A DNA stretch of 64,000 nt. Origin: Larix kaempferi. Lineage: Eukaryota > Streptophyta > Pinopsida > Pinales > Pinaceae. Position numbers and translations under genes: made by a program. The notes beneath the pieces are model-generated. The model had not been told where the DNA came from. It was given only the letters and a program-made list of their open reading frames with translations, and did no database searches. Positions 42,961 to 55,732 of this stretch are shown here, one piece after another (position 1 is the stretch's first letter; the number at the start of each line of letters is the position of its first letter). The DNA is taken from NCBI GenBank assembly GCA_027924585.1, contig BSBM01000812.1, forward strand, positions 434,001-498,000, written 5' to 3'.

Positions 42961-45900
42961 CAACCGCTACACCTATCTTGATACCTGTGCATGTTTCCTT
43001 AATTGAAAGATTCCTTTGATTGGTTATACTTGTGCACTTTTGGGACTTGCATAACTGTTCAACCATTTCTTGTTCCATGCTTCTTGCACACTCTCGATCC
43101 TTGTCCAATCAAATCTTGGGATATTTTGCGCATTACCAAACCTTATCCAATGAAATATTTTGCTTGCTTTCCCACTTGAGCCTTGTCCAATGAACTCTTT
43201 GGCTTGCTTGCGCATTGTTCAAGCTTTTGTTCAATCAACACTTTAGTTTGTAACTTGAACGGATTATGACTGGATGGACTTGAGATATGCTCATGTACCA
43301 TATGTACTGGATTCCTTATGTACTTCTTTAAAATGGATATGCATGATATATCTCTGGATATACTTCTTCATATTGGTATCCATATACTTCTTCATCTTTC
43401 TCATGCATATACTTATTCAAAGTGGCTTCCATATACTTCTTCAAACTGCCATAGCAATATTGCATCCAATTTGACATCAATTGACATCAATGACTCAAAC
43501 TGAATCAATTGACATCCTATTTGACATAAGTTGACATAAATGAAAACCAAGTTCAACAAGTGAGTGATAGGTGCTTGATTGTTTGTGCAAGTAGTCCAAA
43601 AATAGGTTCTTTTTAATTATGAGTTAAGTGGTGTTGTATATAAAAATAAAATAAGTGTGAATTACCTATAAGATGTAACATCCTTTCCTATCAAAAGTCA
43701 CTGGGCGTTCCAATAGCTCACATGTTGGTGGAGATGAAATCCCTCAATGTTATGTAGTGAAAGTATGATAGATTCAATTATCAAGTAATGATGTTGGGGC
43801 TATGTTCTGAAAGGGATGCCAACATTTCCAACAACTAACAAGATCCGACTTAGGAGTCAATTGCACTCACAATTGCTCCCTGGTGATATCATTGGTTTTG
43901 GCCACTAAGATACTCACGTTAAGTGTGGATAAGTGGTTATGCATGGGTGATAAAGTGTCATATCCACAAAAAACTAAGTGACTCTTTATGGAAAGTAGAT
44001 ACAGCTATACCTCAACTTTCACATCCATGGGCACCACACCTTGTTATCTGAGTTGTCTTTTGACACTTGCTAATAGCAGTATTTAAAGTACCCTATAAAT
44101 CAACAATGCTATGTTTCAATAATGTAGAATATTGGTGGGAATTATTTGGATGCCTAGCCCAATCAATCCTAATATAACTAAATTATTATTTCATGACCCC
44201 CTATGGAGGATTTTAGTTGGTTTGATAATTACAAGTGCAATGTTGATTTTAAGATGTCCTCCAAATTTGATTAAGGATCGTAAGGGAGGAATTTCAAACT
44301 TTCATACATTTTGACCCATCCATATCACCAAGAGTGCAAGATGGAGAGCATACTAGATGTGAAAGAGTCTTTAGGTCTCTCAGTATTTGCTTACGTGGAA
44401 ATCACACATATGTATGGAAAGAAAATGGAATTGAAATTTGCAGCTAACTAAAAGAGAATAAATTAAATATATATGGGAATATACTCTATTTTAACTCTAA
44501 ACAAATAAAAACTGCACAATATGCTTTAATGAAGTAAATGTGTGGAAAGTCAAACCTATCACCTTTTTATGACTTTCTAGGATCATTAGGAGTGAAAAGA
44601 AAAGAGCATACTTTGGGTAAAGGAGTATTTGGGTCCTTTGCTTGTGTTAGAAAGTGAACTAAACTCTCTTGCATAAAACAAAGAAATAAGCAAAGAGAAA
44701 AATATTTATAACTAAAAGTAGTCAAATATAATTTTCTAAACTAACAATTATAATGAGATGGAAAGCATGATCATTCGGTCACTAGTGAGTACTAAGAGGC
44801 CTATTGAAAGCCTCAAAGTATTTTAGCCTAAAGATATTTCAAGAAGACACTTATTTACTACCTATCTTGGGTTAAGTTATCTAATTACTAAAGGAAAATA
44901 AATTGTATATGGATATGGGTATTTGACCCATATCCATGCTGATAGAGGGGTTATAATGAAGATAAAGTAATGTGGATTTACTGCGTGGATTACAAAGCAA
45001 TTCAACTATGTGACTCACATGTCTATCGAGATGATTTCCATGCTATGTAGCATGTATGGGGTGCCGAGATCTACGCTACTAATGAAAAATTTATCCTAGG
45101 TATTGGGCCATATAATTATGGTTACTAAGAGGCTGATAGTAAGCTCCTTCACTCTTAAGGGGAAAATGACACAAGCGTGAGCAATCTTCCTTGCTATCCT
45201 TGAAACTTGCATCCGAGGAAACAATGTTAGTTGTGGGTTAGGTAGACCAAGCACTCACAAGCTAAAGAAACTATAATAAAACTAAACTAAACTAATATAA
45301 TATAATGAAAGGAGAATATTTCTCCTTGAGGAAGGAGAAAACAATGGAGAAACACTTATTAGGGGAAGAGAGAAAGGGAGCTTGTGCATGTCAATATGAG
45401 GGAGGAAGTAGATTGAAATTGAATCTCTCAATGTAATTACAATAGCATAAATTTCCCATGATTTTATCCTATGGAACACATGCCCATGGATTCCTTTTAT
45501 AGGACAAATGGAGGCCACAAAGCATGTATATCCATATGTGAACACCCCTTCTTTTGAACTAGTTTTCCAAGTAGAAGCGCTATTCAATGCTCCCAAGCAT
45601 GTGAGGAGTCCCTATTCAAAGTTTGGAGCTAAGAGAGTTATTTTGGGCCTTCAATGCACTACAAAAATATGTAGTCCTATCATTTTAACAATCACATGGG
45701 TTTTGAGAGAAATCCTACATGGATATGAACAAGTGACTATACATATTAGTCGCGCTAGTAGCATGGGTTTCCAGTATTTTTAGTTGTGTGATTTTCCATT
45801 TTGACTATTTTTTGAATTTTTGGACTCAATTTGTCTTTTAAATATGATGAGGATGTCTTTGGTGAGTTGCATTCTATATGTTGATGACTCATTTTTGTAA

Positions 45901-47496
45901 TATTAGCCTAAATGTCACATGTATGCAAAATTTAGGAGTTAAAAAACCTCAAATGGAAAATACAATAGAAACTATGGCTAGTAGATAGTCCTCACAACTG
46001 TAACCCAACTGATAGATGAAAAAATATGCAATAGACCTCAGCATGAATACAAGAAACTCATATCTATACATCAAAATGTTTCCAACAGACATTCTTTATA
46101 ATCAAATAAATATATTGAATATTACATTGCAAATACAAGACCCTAATGGTCTATCCATCGAAATGTTTACCAAGTATTCAGGCTTCAAAACCAAGTTGAA
46201 AAATGCAATAACTATGTAGTAGACTCATCATGAATACAAGACCCAAATTCCTATCCATTGAAATTTTTTCCCCATAGATAATCATCATGACTTTACAATA
46301 GAATATGAATTTCTATTTCATGCATTATTATTGGAAATCGGTGATATGATATGGTATTTGATTACATTCCTTCTTAATTACAACTTCACGTCTTGGATAA
46401 CAACAGGTTTCAACTTTGTTGTTGTCATAACTTGAAAATATGAACAATGTTGAAGAACCAGACATAACCACAACAATATGCTTAAGATAGGAAGGAATAA
46501 AATAACCAAGTTACCCCACAACGAATCACAAAATACTCCTATGGAGAAAGTGAAGTAAATAGAGAGATAATCTACACAAAAGAACTTCCAAGAGTAAATC
46601 ATATAATAAACATGATAAGACCATGAAGGAAAATACATGACATGATATATGAAATGATAGAGAACATAAAATATGAAATTTCTTTTACACAAACAAGGGT
46701 TAGCAAGATGATACAAATAATGAGCAAAAAGTATGACACAATGTTAGAAGCATCATCATTATTAGAAGAGTTAAACCATGTTAGAAATTGAACAAAGAAT
46801 TGATCAAATAAAACAATGATATCACTTATATGTGTGTGTGTGTGTGTGAAAAAATAGCCATTAAGAAACTAATCCCTAAGCATCAATTCATTTCTTGTGG
46901 TCACCATGATAACATACTAGAAATACATGCCCTTGAAAATGTCAAAACATCTTCCACACAAAGAAGGTTAGAGATAGCTAAAATATGAATAAAACAACCT
47001 CTAAAAACATGATGATTAAACTAAGATCATAAACCCTAATGCAAAAATACAATACCAAGTGATAAAAAAATCCAAGATAAAAGTGAATAAATCAGAAATT
47101 TCTCATTGAAATCGAAGCCTAACAGCATCTAAGAGATGGATTTGTAACCCCACAACAAAAAATTGAGAGCAGAGAATTGAATTCGGTAGAAAAATCCAAA
47201 ACATGGGTATTCACACTTTCTGTGTGCAATAGATGTGAATGTAGGCTATAATTCATGCTTTCGCTGAAGAAAGGAACAAATTTCCAAGGTTATTTTATCT
47301 CTCTCAAAATAAAATATTTGAATTAGCCTCAACTATGTTGAAGCCTTACAAAAAGTCAAAAAATTGCATAATAGTCACCTTCTCGTATGAAAACCTTTAA
47401 CAAAACACAACCAGAGCTGAAAACAAACCAAATTTGCTACAAAACAAATAGATCCTTGTAGCAAGTTAGTATACAATCAATTTTAATTTAGATCTT
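42961..47496. other. AT-rich DNA without recognised genes
   Basis: Only degenerate repeats stand out: CTTGTCCAATSAA / TTGGCTTGCTTGCGCATT units (about 43085-43240), CATATACTTCTTCA units (43355-43445), and TTGACATCAATTGACATC (43470-43540). Short ORFs on both strands show no domain. I see no splice-linked coding exons. Confidence 0.5.
46829..46848. repeat. TG microsatellite
   Basis: A run of about ten TG dinucleotides. Confidence 0.9.
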
Positions 47497-48112
47497 GTTA
47501 TTGTTGATGTATATGTAACTTCGGAATGTATTTCACATATATGTATATTGTATTCCTATAGAGATGGTATTATTCCTCTATAAGGAAGTGTCGTCATTTA
47601 TATTGTAAGTGTCGTAACTTATACTTGATGGGTTATTAGACCACCTTGTTTGGGGTCGGCCGTGTATAAGTCATGTGGGTCAAAGGGTTATTAGACCACC
47701 CTATTGGGGGTCGGCCCACTCAGCATTATGTTATGTGGTTAAGTTCGAGCCTACATGAGTTAGGTAAAAAGGCAAGTCAAGTCAAGTATAAATAGAGTGC
47801 GGGAGGCACTCTATTTGCTCACTCACTTCTCACACATGCACTCAAGGAGGAGTGGCACACTTATGGAGGAGGAGGATCTGCTACTAGGTTGTGTCTATCT
47901 CTTATGGTTGGTTGTATCATTGCTCTATCTATCTCTGAGGAAGTTATTGGGGTTTTTCACCTTTATGGTTTTCCCCAAGTAAATCTTTGTGTCTCTTGTG
48001 TGCTTGCATTATTGTCTCCATGATTGATATGCTATAGATATGCTGTACATGTTGTTCTCTCAGTTAAGATCCTAGATCAGATTGAAGTAAATTCTGAAAA
48101 TCTAACAGTTAT
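47497..48112 (+). repeat. Solo copia LTR S1 with perfect TSD (GTTAT)
   Basis: The LTR is 47502-48107 (606 bp), TGTTGATG to CTAACA, flanked on both sides by GTTAT (47497-47501 and 48108-48112). TATAAATA is at 47787-47794. It matches the E2 LTR in reverse orientation, including the GGTCGGCC / GGGTTATTAGACCACC words. No internal sequence remains, so recombination between two LTRs is the likely origin. A 61-codon ORF at 47797 lies within the LTR and is not a gene. Confidence 0.93.
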
Positions 48113-49405
48113 AGCATATTTTGTCATTTTATCCATATAGACATTATGATGACCGATCTTACCCTTATCCCTCTTTGAAAACTCCCTTAATCCTGAAAAC
48201 ATCTATTGACAATATTTATCCTTGGAAATATCTCTTAAAAAATAAAATTTTCCAAGAGGTACACGGCCTATGCATGGACAGCCTGTGTCCAAGCGACTCC
48301 TCTATGTCTAGATCACGTACATGCATGTGTGAGGGTAAAATAAAATATAATGTTATTTTACACGAAATTAACAGTTCTTTCCATTCCCATAAATCAATAT
48401 TTCAAACTCCTTAACTACCTCCACACTAATATAAAAAAGGGCAGAGGAGAGGAAAATTAAGCATGTTGAATCTAAGAGAGAGAACCCTCTCGCTGTTGAA
48501 ATTCATCTAGATTTGAAACCCTATTCCCTTGTCTGCAAATACCCTGTTTCATATATTTGAGACTTGATTCTCAGTCACCATTAGTGGACTTTATTGTGCC
48601 AAATAATTGTAGTGATTCTTTTCGGCATATCTTTCAGAGTTAATTTGGGATGAGTGTGTGAAGGGGCTTGGGCTAGAGGATCCCGGATTTCTAGTTTTAG
48701 AATGGTGCCAACAACATAAATTAGGTGAAAGAATTTCAATTGTAATTTGTTGCTCATTATTAATAAAAGAACACTCTTTCTTGTCCAATTCAAGATTTTA
48801 TGTGCAATCTTTATGTTCTTGTAATTTGGTCATTTCAATCAGCAATTAGTTTATAAATTATTATATGCAATAATGACTACTTTTTCTTTTCAATCTTTTT
48901 TTGTTTTAGATTAAACCTTGAAGAGTTTCGAGGAAGATTAAACCTATCAGTGTGGAGAATCTACATCGAACATTTGGACTCCAGGTAAGCCATTCTTTAA
49001 ACTTTCTCTCTTTGTTGAAAAATAAGTTTGTTTGCAAACTATTATAAATCTGTTTTTTTCATGATTGTTGAATGATTTATTTTAGGGTATCCGCTCTATG
49101 GTGGTCACGCCCAAAAATACACTAGGGATTAATCCCAAAACAGATCTACAAAAAAAATCAAGAGAAACTTGAAAAATTTTGAAAATTTCTAAAAAATAAT
49201 GGCGAGGGTTAGAGTTTGAAAACAATTCTCAAACATGTAACAAAATGACTAGATCTAAGAAAAAATATCACTTGGATTTGATAGATCAGATGGCAATTCT
49301 ACAAAATATGGAGGACCCAACTTAAAATTTGAAGAATTGTTGCTTGTAAGAGAAACTCAAAGAATTATCGAAGAAGGTAGAGCATAGCAACTAACTTTGA
49401 TACCA
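48113..49405 (+). other. Unassigned sequence with promoter-like and poly(A)-like signals
   Basis: TATAAAAAAGGG near 48431 and AATAAAAG near 48762 are spaced like LTR U3 and R/U5 signals, so an LTR remnant is possible. No ends, TSD or coding domain are found. Confidence 0.3.
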
Positions 49406-49930
49406 TGTTAAAATATTAAGAATACTCATAACATACAACAATACATTTACACTAACATATAAATCAATAGCAAATATATACTATTCTAGCCTTCTATCCA
49501 TACAAACAACAATAATTATGTAAGAAATTAGATACAAGAGAACAATTCATCATATATAAGTGGTAAAACCCAAAATGGGGAAACATCCATAGGAATGTTT
49601 CGTCTTCTTTATTCTTCATAAATATCCATCTTATAGTTCATTTCATCCTCACATATGCATCACATCACACTCCATCTTCACATCGTGTCATAATGATGTT
49701 TCTTCAACATACCCAAAACGATCTCCTTCACCTCTATTATATAGCCAGAGGTATGGACTATTTACATACCATAACACATGGGATAAATAGCTTTCCACAT
49801 CTCTTATATAAATAATGGTTATAAGATATTGTATTCCATGTTGCATGTGGGATAACTCTATTTTACAATATTAAAGTTATTTATGCCTTATAATTGATAT
49901 TTCACCAATAGTAGCACACAATCCATCATT
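49406..49930 (-). repeat. Possible LTR edge with primer-site-like sequence
   Basis: TTGATACCA (49397-49405) followed by TGTTAAAATATT resembles a minus-strand tRNA-iMet primer site (TGGTATCAAAG) beside an LTR end. No partner LTR or TSD was found, and the far end is undefined. Confidence 0.3.
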
Positions 49931-49949
49931 GTATATCCCAATACTATCA

Positions 49950-50960
49950 TTCTTCAATATTATCTAAAGATGATGCAACCCAAAACTTCACAAACTTCAC
50001 ACCCATATAAGATAGCAAGAGTGACAAGTGTCTCAAAGAGGAGTTTCTTAGTATCCCAAAGCTAAATAAAGGTCTATTGATTTACAATTTTTTTCAAGTC
50101 CATAATAATCTTTCTTCCCTCCATTTATCCTTTTCTCAATGCTATAGTTTCAATCAAGCTTGAGATGAATGTCAATTCTGAGATATTTATATGAAGCCAC
50201 TTCCTCCAAGTTGTTGTTTCCATACATGAAATTAACATAAGTGATGATTTTAGATTTGATTATTATATCCTTTGTTTTTTCATTATTAAGAGTCATAACC
50301 TTATTAGAACAAAAATCCTTAAGAATTTTTAGTTGCTTGTACAGATCATAGGGACTCATTTCCATAAGAACAATATCATCAACATAAAGAATACAGATGA
50401 TGACTATACCAACTAGATACGTGTTGACATAACCTGCTTCTTCTAAACAACCCTCTAACTTGTTAATGTATATACCAAAAAGTGTAGGGAACAAGGAACA
50501 ACCTTTCTTGACTCCTGTATTACAATTAATTTCTTCTAACCAGCCCTCAATAATCCTAAACTTGGAAATAACATTATCATGTAACCTTATCACAACGACT
50601 CTTAACTCAAAATGAAATTTTATCTCTTCTAATCTATTCCAAAGGTTAGTTCTGAGCACTATGTCAAATTATTTTCTAAAGTCAACAAAAAAACATAACA
50701 TATTGGTTTTATTATTGCAAGACTACTCTACAATGGTCCTAAGTGTAACAAGTTGGTCCAGAATTGAATGATATCCCCTAAATTTAGTTTGGTATTTAGT
50801 TCTTTTTTTGTGACTGTTTCTATCCATATGCTAATCTTCTTTTCTATGATAGTTCCATATAACTTGGCTAAAAGAGGACTAATTATAATAGTCCTATAAT
50901 TAGAAATATTGGTTTTATCTTTTGTTTTAAAAATAGGAAAAATGAGGCCTTAAGTCCAAG
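49950..50960 (-). pseudogene. LINE (non-LTR) reverse transcriptase fragment
   Basis: On the minus strand, NYRTI-ISPLLAKLYG-like sequence (about 50910-50865) starts the RT. FVDF and FDIV-RTNLWNRLEE follow (about 50690-50620). Then come GVKKGCSLFPTLFGIYINKLE (about 50525-50463), the catalytic ILYVDDIVLME (about 50387-50355) and LNNEKTKDIIIKS. KKLLFETLVTLAILYGCEV (about 50045-49985) is the region after the thumb in plant LINEs. The longest open piece is 50659-50150 (169 codons). GVKQGCPLSPTLFG and YADD are the usual family motifs. No endonuclease domain or poly(A) tail is visible, so it is a truncated copy. Confidence 0.85.
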
Positions 50961-51289
50961 GTTTATTGAATTAAGATGACCATGGGATAAATCTGAATAG
51001 ATTGCAATAAAAACGCCACTCTACCACTTACAATACCTCGTTATGTATCATAAACTTAAAAATAAAATAATAATAAAATATTTATAGTAAGATTAGTTTT
51101 AGGAAATAATATTTTCATGGATGAAAATGAGTTGTTCATGTCAATAGTTTGTCTTTCCTCTCCCATCTCTCAAAGTATTCTCTATACGAAAGTCTAGGCA
51201 TAAATAATATTATGCCTGATAAGAAAGTCTAGGAATAAAGCATATTATCATTTTGTTTGCATAAGTAGCTACAATATTATTATGGAGTC
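50961..51289. other. AT-rich spacer, nothing recognised
   Basis: A short duplication of GAAAGTCTAGG.ATAA words occurs at about 51190 and 51220. There is no coding signal. Confidence 0.5.
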
Positions 51290-51294
51290 CTAAT

Positions 51295-51506
51295 TGTCAG
51301 ATTCCCCAATTGGGCATATAGGCATTTATGCACAAAAACAGAAGAATATAGGCATTAAGCACATTTTTCAATTAACATATTTACATATTAATACATGATG
51401 GATGACCCTTGGTGTCAACTTCCAAGGTGTCTCTTAGACTCTCGGGTGACTTTTGGTATTCTTTGAACACAATAATATTCCTCACACCAAGTATTAGGCT
51501 CCAACA
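51295..51506 (-). repeat. E5 3' LTR (left, 212 bp)
   Basis: TGTCAGATTCC to GGCTCCAACA. Next to it, 51510-51515 is GGGGGG on the element strand, a polypurine tract. Confidence 0.85.
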
Positions 51507-51769
51507 AATCCCCCCTTAATCCAAATGGGTGTATGTGAGTCCTAGAAAAAGAGATTTGAATAACTTGAAGTGGACAACTACCACTTGCTAAACATTTCCG
51601 ACTTCACAATCTGAATTTCCAAGCAAGTTAGTAGAAGTTAACTTCTCCTACTAAATACAAGTGCTCTCTGAAGAGGTGGTTTTGGTTGACCACCAACCAA
51701 AGGGACTAGCAGAAGCTGGAATTTTCTACTATGTGTGTGGTTTAAGGCTGACGACAAACTCTCAAACTT

Positions 51770-51860
51770 GGCACAAAGGCTAAGACGTTCTTTCTAGAAC
51801 TTGGCACAAAGGCTCAGAGGTTCTTTCTAGAACTTGGCACGAAGGCTCATAGGTTCTCTG
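51770..51860. repeat. ~33-bp tandem repeat in E5
   Basis: AACTTGGCACAAAGGCT followed by TTCTTTCTAG occurs three times (about 51764, 51798, 51832). Confidence 0.9.
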
Positions 51861-52133
51861 GAGTGGTGGTTTGGGGACCACCATCTTATGTCTCATAGAA
51901 GCTGAATTATTTTGCTACATGTGTGGTTTTAGGATAACCAGAAACTATGGAGATCATTCGAACATGGCGTTTCAGGATCGCTTGTTCTGGCTCGCTTGTT
52001 CTCGCTTGCTTGTTTTTTATGGTATTCATTCCCCCCTGTTAGGAACAACGTGAAAAGAGGAAAGTCTTATGGTGTCAAAACTAGACACAAAACACATGAG
52101 TACTCTAGAGCATGGTTCTCTTCTATCTTTATG

Positions 52134-52960
52134 CTACATCTCTAAATTTGGTCTTCCAAACTCAATGTGGCTCAAATCTGGCTTACTTGAAGAAGAACAT
52201 GACTTCTTGTTGTCAGAATGACAAGGCTTCAAAACTTGAAGCATGACATCATGTTCCCCCCTGTTAGGTACAAGGTAAGAAGCGATACAATATTCTACTA
52301 CAAGTTTCACTCCTGTAGGTTTCTTCAGCTTCACACACTGATTTGAAGAATGGTTATGCTTCCCACAATTATGACAAGGATAAATATTAAAACACTAATA
52401 TTTCATATGGACAACTTGGTCACAATGTTGGCATCTAGAACTTTGAATAGTTTGTACATATTCTAACACTATTTCACTATGTGTTAGCAGTTGATAGGAA
52501 TCATCTTCAAATAGAGGTTTTCTCTAAACAAATACTAATTCAGAATGTTGATTTATGGCATGTACATTGTCCTCTTTGGATTTCAAATCCTGTAATTGAT
52601 TGATGACAATTTGGAGAGTTTTTTTCTGATTATGATGGAGTCGTCTACACCTGTAAGTATGAGAGTGTTGAACAACTCTAATGTTTCTTCAGTTTGAGAC
52701 ATAGTGAGGACTATTTGAGGCATCCTTGTGCAGGAAGGACCAAGTACAAATGACTCAACCAAACGTAGGGCTTCTTGCAACTGTACCCTTTACAAGTAAG
52801 ATTCAACATATTCAAATTCAAAAGGTGAAGGGTGTCGGTCTCAGCCGAAAATGCACCCACATACAATACAATCCAACTTTTCTTCAATTTTGATATTGTA
52901 CAAAAACACACATCCAAGTATCAAAAACATGCACTAGAACTTAGAAACAAACAACAGTTT
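52134..52960 (-). pseudogene. E5 gag with tandem zinc knuckles
   Basis: On the minus strand, a knuckle CHNCGKHNHSSNQC (CX2CX4HX4C intact) spans 52376-52335. Just upstream a second one, CQHCDQVVH, with its last Cys preserved after an in-frame stop, spans about 52430-52389. Upstream of them, fragments 52780-52583 and 52917-52711 contain MSQTEETLELFNTLILTGV and YVGAFSAETD-like sequence in different frames. Downstream, after the knuckles, a Ser/Lys-rich segment reaches 52134. Tandem knuckles identify Gag. The protein would coat its RNA. Frameshifts and stops make this copy non-functional. Confidence 0.65.
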
Positions 52961-54461
52961 GCAAGTTACACTCCTAAATGTTGAATTGATGAATCTGTTA
53001 TACCTGAGTTGATGAATGATTTGCTACTTCATCTTATTTTGGAGCAAATTTAGCAACAACTACAAACTTTCTTGGATCCTTCAAGTCGGCTCACCAAACC
53101 AGTCCCAAATCTTATGTGCAAGCTTAGCTACAACATTTCTTCACAATGCCTACAATTTAACAATGTTTGGGAGACAAAGAAGAGTGAAGACCTATGTCTC
53201 TGCCACCTTTTACAGCAGTCTAATACAATATTTGCAGCACTATTGTAGTACAAGTTACACCTTAGTCTTTGAAAATAATTCAAGGCACACGTCTACAATA
53301 TTTTTCCACATAAGCGTCAAGCAAACCTAATTACTTCATTACAACCTTCATATGAAATTTATGAACCACATCATATGAATTTTGTGTGGCCATTAACACT
53401 TAGGTGCATGTAAGCTCACAGTATGCCATTAACAGCTACAATCATGCTCAATGACAATGGTGAAGCTATATGACATAGACACTTCAAACTATGTGAAGTT
53501 GAAATGTAGATAATGAATCAACAAAGAAAAAGATCACCATGGTAGAGATCAACTTCGAGAGGTTGAAGTGAATCCTTGCATATATGTTGCATTTTTTTAA
53601 AACATTATGAGATTCTCCATGTCTGGTCTGAGAGACTAGTATAATACTCAATCAACAAATGTACAAATCTGATCAGCAATGCTACACGAGCAATTGAAAA
53701 AAATAAGCGACCATAGCCCACATATCACAATTATATGCAAAATATCATGTGTTATCAATGGAAGGATTAATGAAATGAAGCCATGGAAATAGTTCTCTCG
53801 TGATTTGATGGCCTATTAAATAATCATTATGCTACTTTTGGAGAGTGGTCTCTACGTCATGCAAATAGGAATGTGTTTCTTCTTGCAATTCACTAGCAAA
53901 GGGAATCTTCCTTCACATAGGTTGAGGACAGGTCATTGAAGGAGAGAACTCGTTCACAATGGGTTCACCACTCACATGCCATTCAAGGGATCTCCATTTC
54001 AATACACACAGGTCACACGTTCACCATTTTCATTTGTCCCAAGTAGTCTATAATCGCATCCTTAAACAAAATGGCATCTTCACCATCGACAGACTTCACC
54101 AGATTTCATGCAAGTCTCAACCTCCAACGTAGATACTCCAACTCCACACACAATAATGAGATATTGGAGGGCAAGCAATCTTCTACAATCTTTTTAATAC
54201 AAGTAGTATGCACAATATTGTGATAACAATCCAACAAGTTCTCTGCAAACTTAGTAAAATGATGTCTTCAAATAATAATGACTTATGATTTCTTTAAAAA
54301 CTGACTTTTCATTTCAATAAAATCATTACTCCACCATAGTTACAATTTCAATGCATAGCAACAATAATATTAGTGGCAATGATACTCTACACTTCAACTC
54401 AACAACAATATACTTCACTAGTCTTCATGAGTATGCAATATATAGTAAACACAAGAATATT
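52961..54461 (-). other. E5 interior, no recognised domain
   Basis: AT-rich sequence with short ORFs only. It should hold the N-terminal gag region and the leader, but I cannot align any block with confidence. Confidence 0.4.
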
Positions 54462-55074
54462 CTAATTGTTGATGTATTTGTAACTTGGGAAGATATTCTT
54501 CTATGTATTATATTTGTACTTTATTGTATATCCAACAGAGATGTTATATTCCTCTGATTGGAAGTGTCTTCATTTGTATCTGCAAGTGTCGCAAGTTATA
54601 TTACAAGTGTCGTCATTTGTATTGATGGGTTATTAGACCACTAGTGTGGGGTTGGCCCTAGTTAGGTCATGTGGTTGGGTTATTAGACCTCATAAGGAGG
54701 TCGGCCCTGATTGGTTTATTGGCAGGTCAAGTCAAGTATAAATAGAGGGTGTGCTTCTCTCATTCTATTCATTCACTCACTTCTCAAGCTCGCATAGCTA
54801 AGTGAGAAAGTGGTGCACATGTGGAGGAGGAGGAGTATCTACTAGAGACATCTTATTGGGTTTGATCCTTGTGATATTGTATTGGGGATTATTCTATCTC
54901 TGAGGAAGTTGCGGGGTTTTTCACCTTCTTAGTTTTCCCCGAGGAAACTTTGTGTCTCTTGTGTGCTTGCATTATTGTGTTTATGATTGATATGATGTAG
55001 ATATGTTGTACATGTTATTCTCTTAGTGATCCTGAATGATAATGGAATGAAATTATCGAAAAATTAACACTTAT
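54462..55074 (+). repeat. Solo copia LTR S2 nested in E5
   Basis: The LTR is 54467-55069 (603 bp), TGTTGATGTA to AATTAACA, with flanks CTAAT (54462-54466) and CTTAT (55070-55074) matching 4 of 5. TATAAATA is at 54737-54744. It is the same LTR family as S1 and E2 but more diverged (GGTTGGCCCTAG, CATAAGGAGGTCGGCC). Confidence 0.9.
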
Positions 55075-55482
55075 GGTCTCATAGCCTGGTAGAGGAGTTT
55101 CAATGCAGGTTCCACATAGCTTCAACACAGCTTGCAGTGAGGTCGCAACACTAGGCATGGATGCCATCAATAGCTAGCAGCTTCAAATGTGGCTAGGGTT
55201 CTCAGTTACAACTCATTGTGCAATGCTGGTGCTTTAGCTCACAACCATTACAGTAGACTGACGAGAATATGGTAGAGCAATATCTTCACATCATCATGCT
55301 CATATAACATAACAAAGCAATAAAATGTTGGAAGATTTTCAAATAGTAGAGATAGCAAACTAAAGGAGCAGGTGGAAAAATTAAAGGAGCAGAGGGCAGT
55401 TGAATGGTTTGACTAATGGGTTGAAGCAGGAATGTGGATAATGCAGCTCTACAAATTGACACAGGACTTGGATTCAATGATA

Positions 55483-55494
55483 GCTCTGATACCA
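55483..55494 (-). other. E5 primer-binding site (tRNA-iMet)
   Basis: TGGTATCAGAGC on the minus strand, one base inside the 5' LTR. Confidence 0.88.
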
Positions 55495-55495
55495 C

Positions 55496-55727
55496 TATTA
55501 GATGCCCCGATTGGGAAGATAGGGAATTATGCACAAAAACATAAGAATATAGAGGTTAAGCACATTTTTCTATTAACAAATGTACATATTAATACATACA
55601 AATGTACATATTAATACATGATGGATGATTAGTGGTTTCAACTTTTAAGGTGTTTATTGGATTCCTTGGTAACTCTTGATCTTCTTTTCACAATAATATT
55701 CCTCACACCAAAGATTAGGCTCCAACA
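55496..55727 (-). repeat. E5 5' LTR (right, 232 bp)
   Basis: It matches 51295-51506. It is longer because of a 22-bp tandem duplication of AAATGTACATATTAATACAT (about 55577-55620). Confidence 0.85.
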
Positions 55728-55732
55728 CCAAC

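Larger units (their letters stand above)
51295..55727 (-). mobile_element. E5: gag-only LTR element (TR-GAG-like), with nested solo LTR
   Basis: Short LTRs (51295-51506, 212 bp; 55496-55727, 232 bp) enclose a polypurine run and a tRNA-iMet primer site in minus orientation. The interior, less the nested solo LTR, is about 3.4 kb and encodes two gag zinc knuckles but no protease, RT or integrase that I can find. The flanks CTAAT (51290-51294) and CCAAC (55728-55732) match at 3 of 5 positions, differing by C/T changes, so the TSD is only possible. Confidence 0.8.

Noticed and set aside
46378-46716. 112-codon hydrophobic ORF on the minus strand
   Set aside because: AT-rich sequence gives Phe/Tyr/Leu-rich translations by chance; no homology block or start context is recognised.
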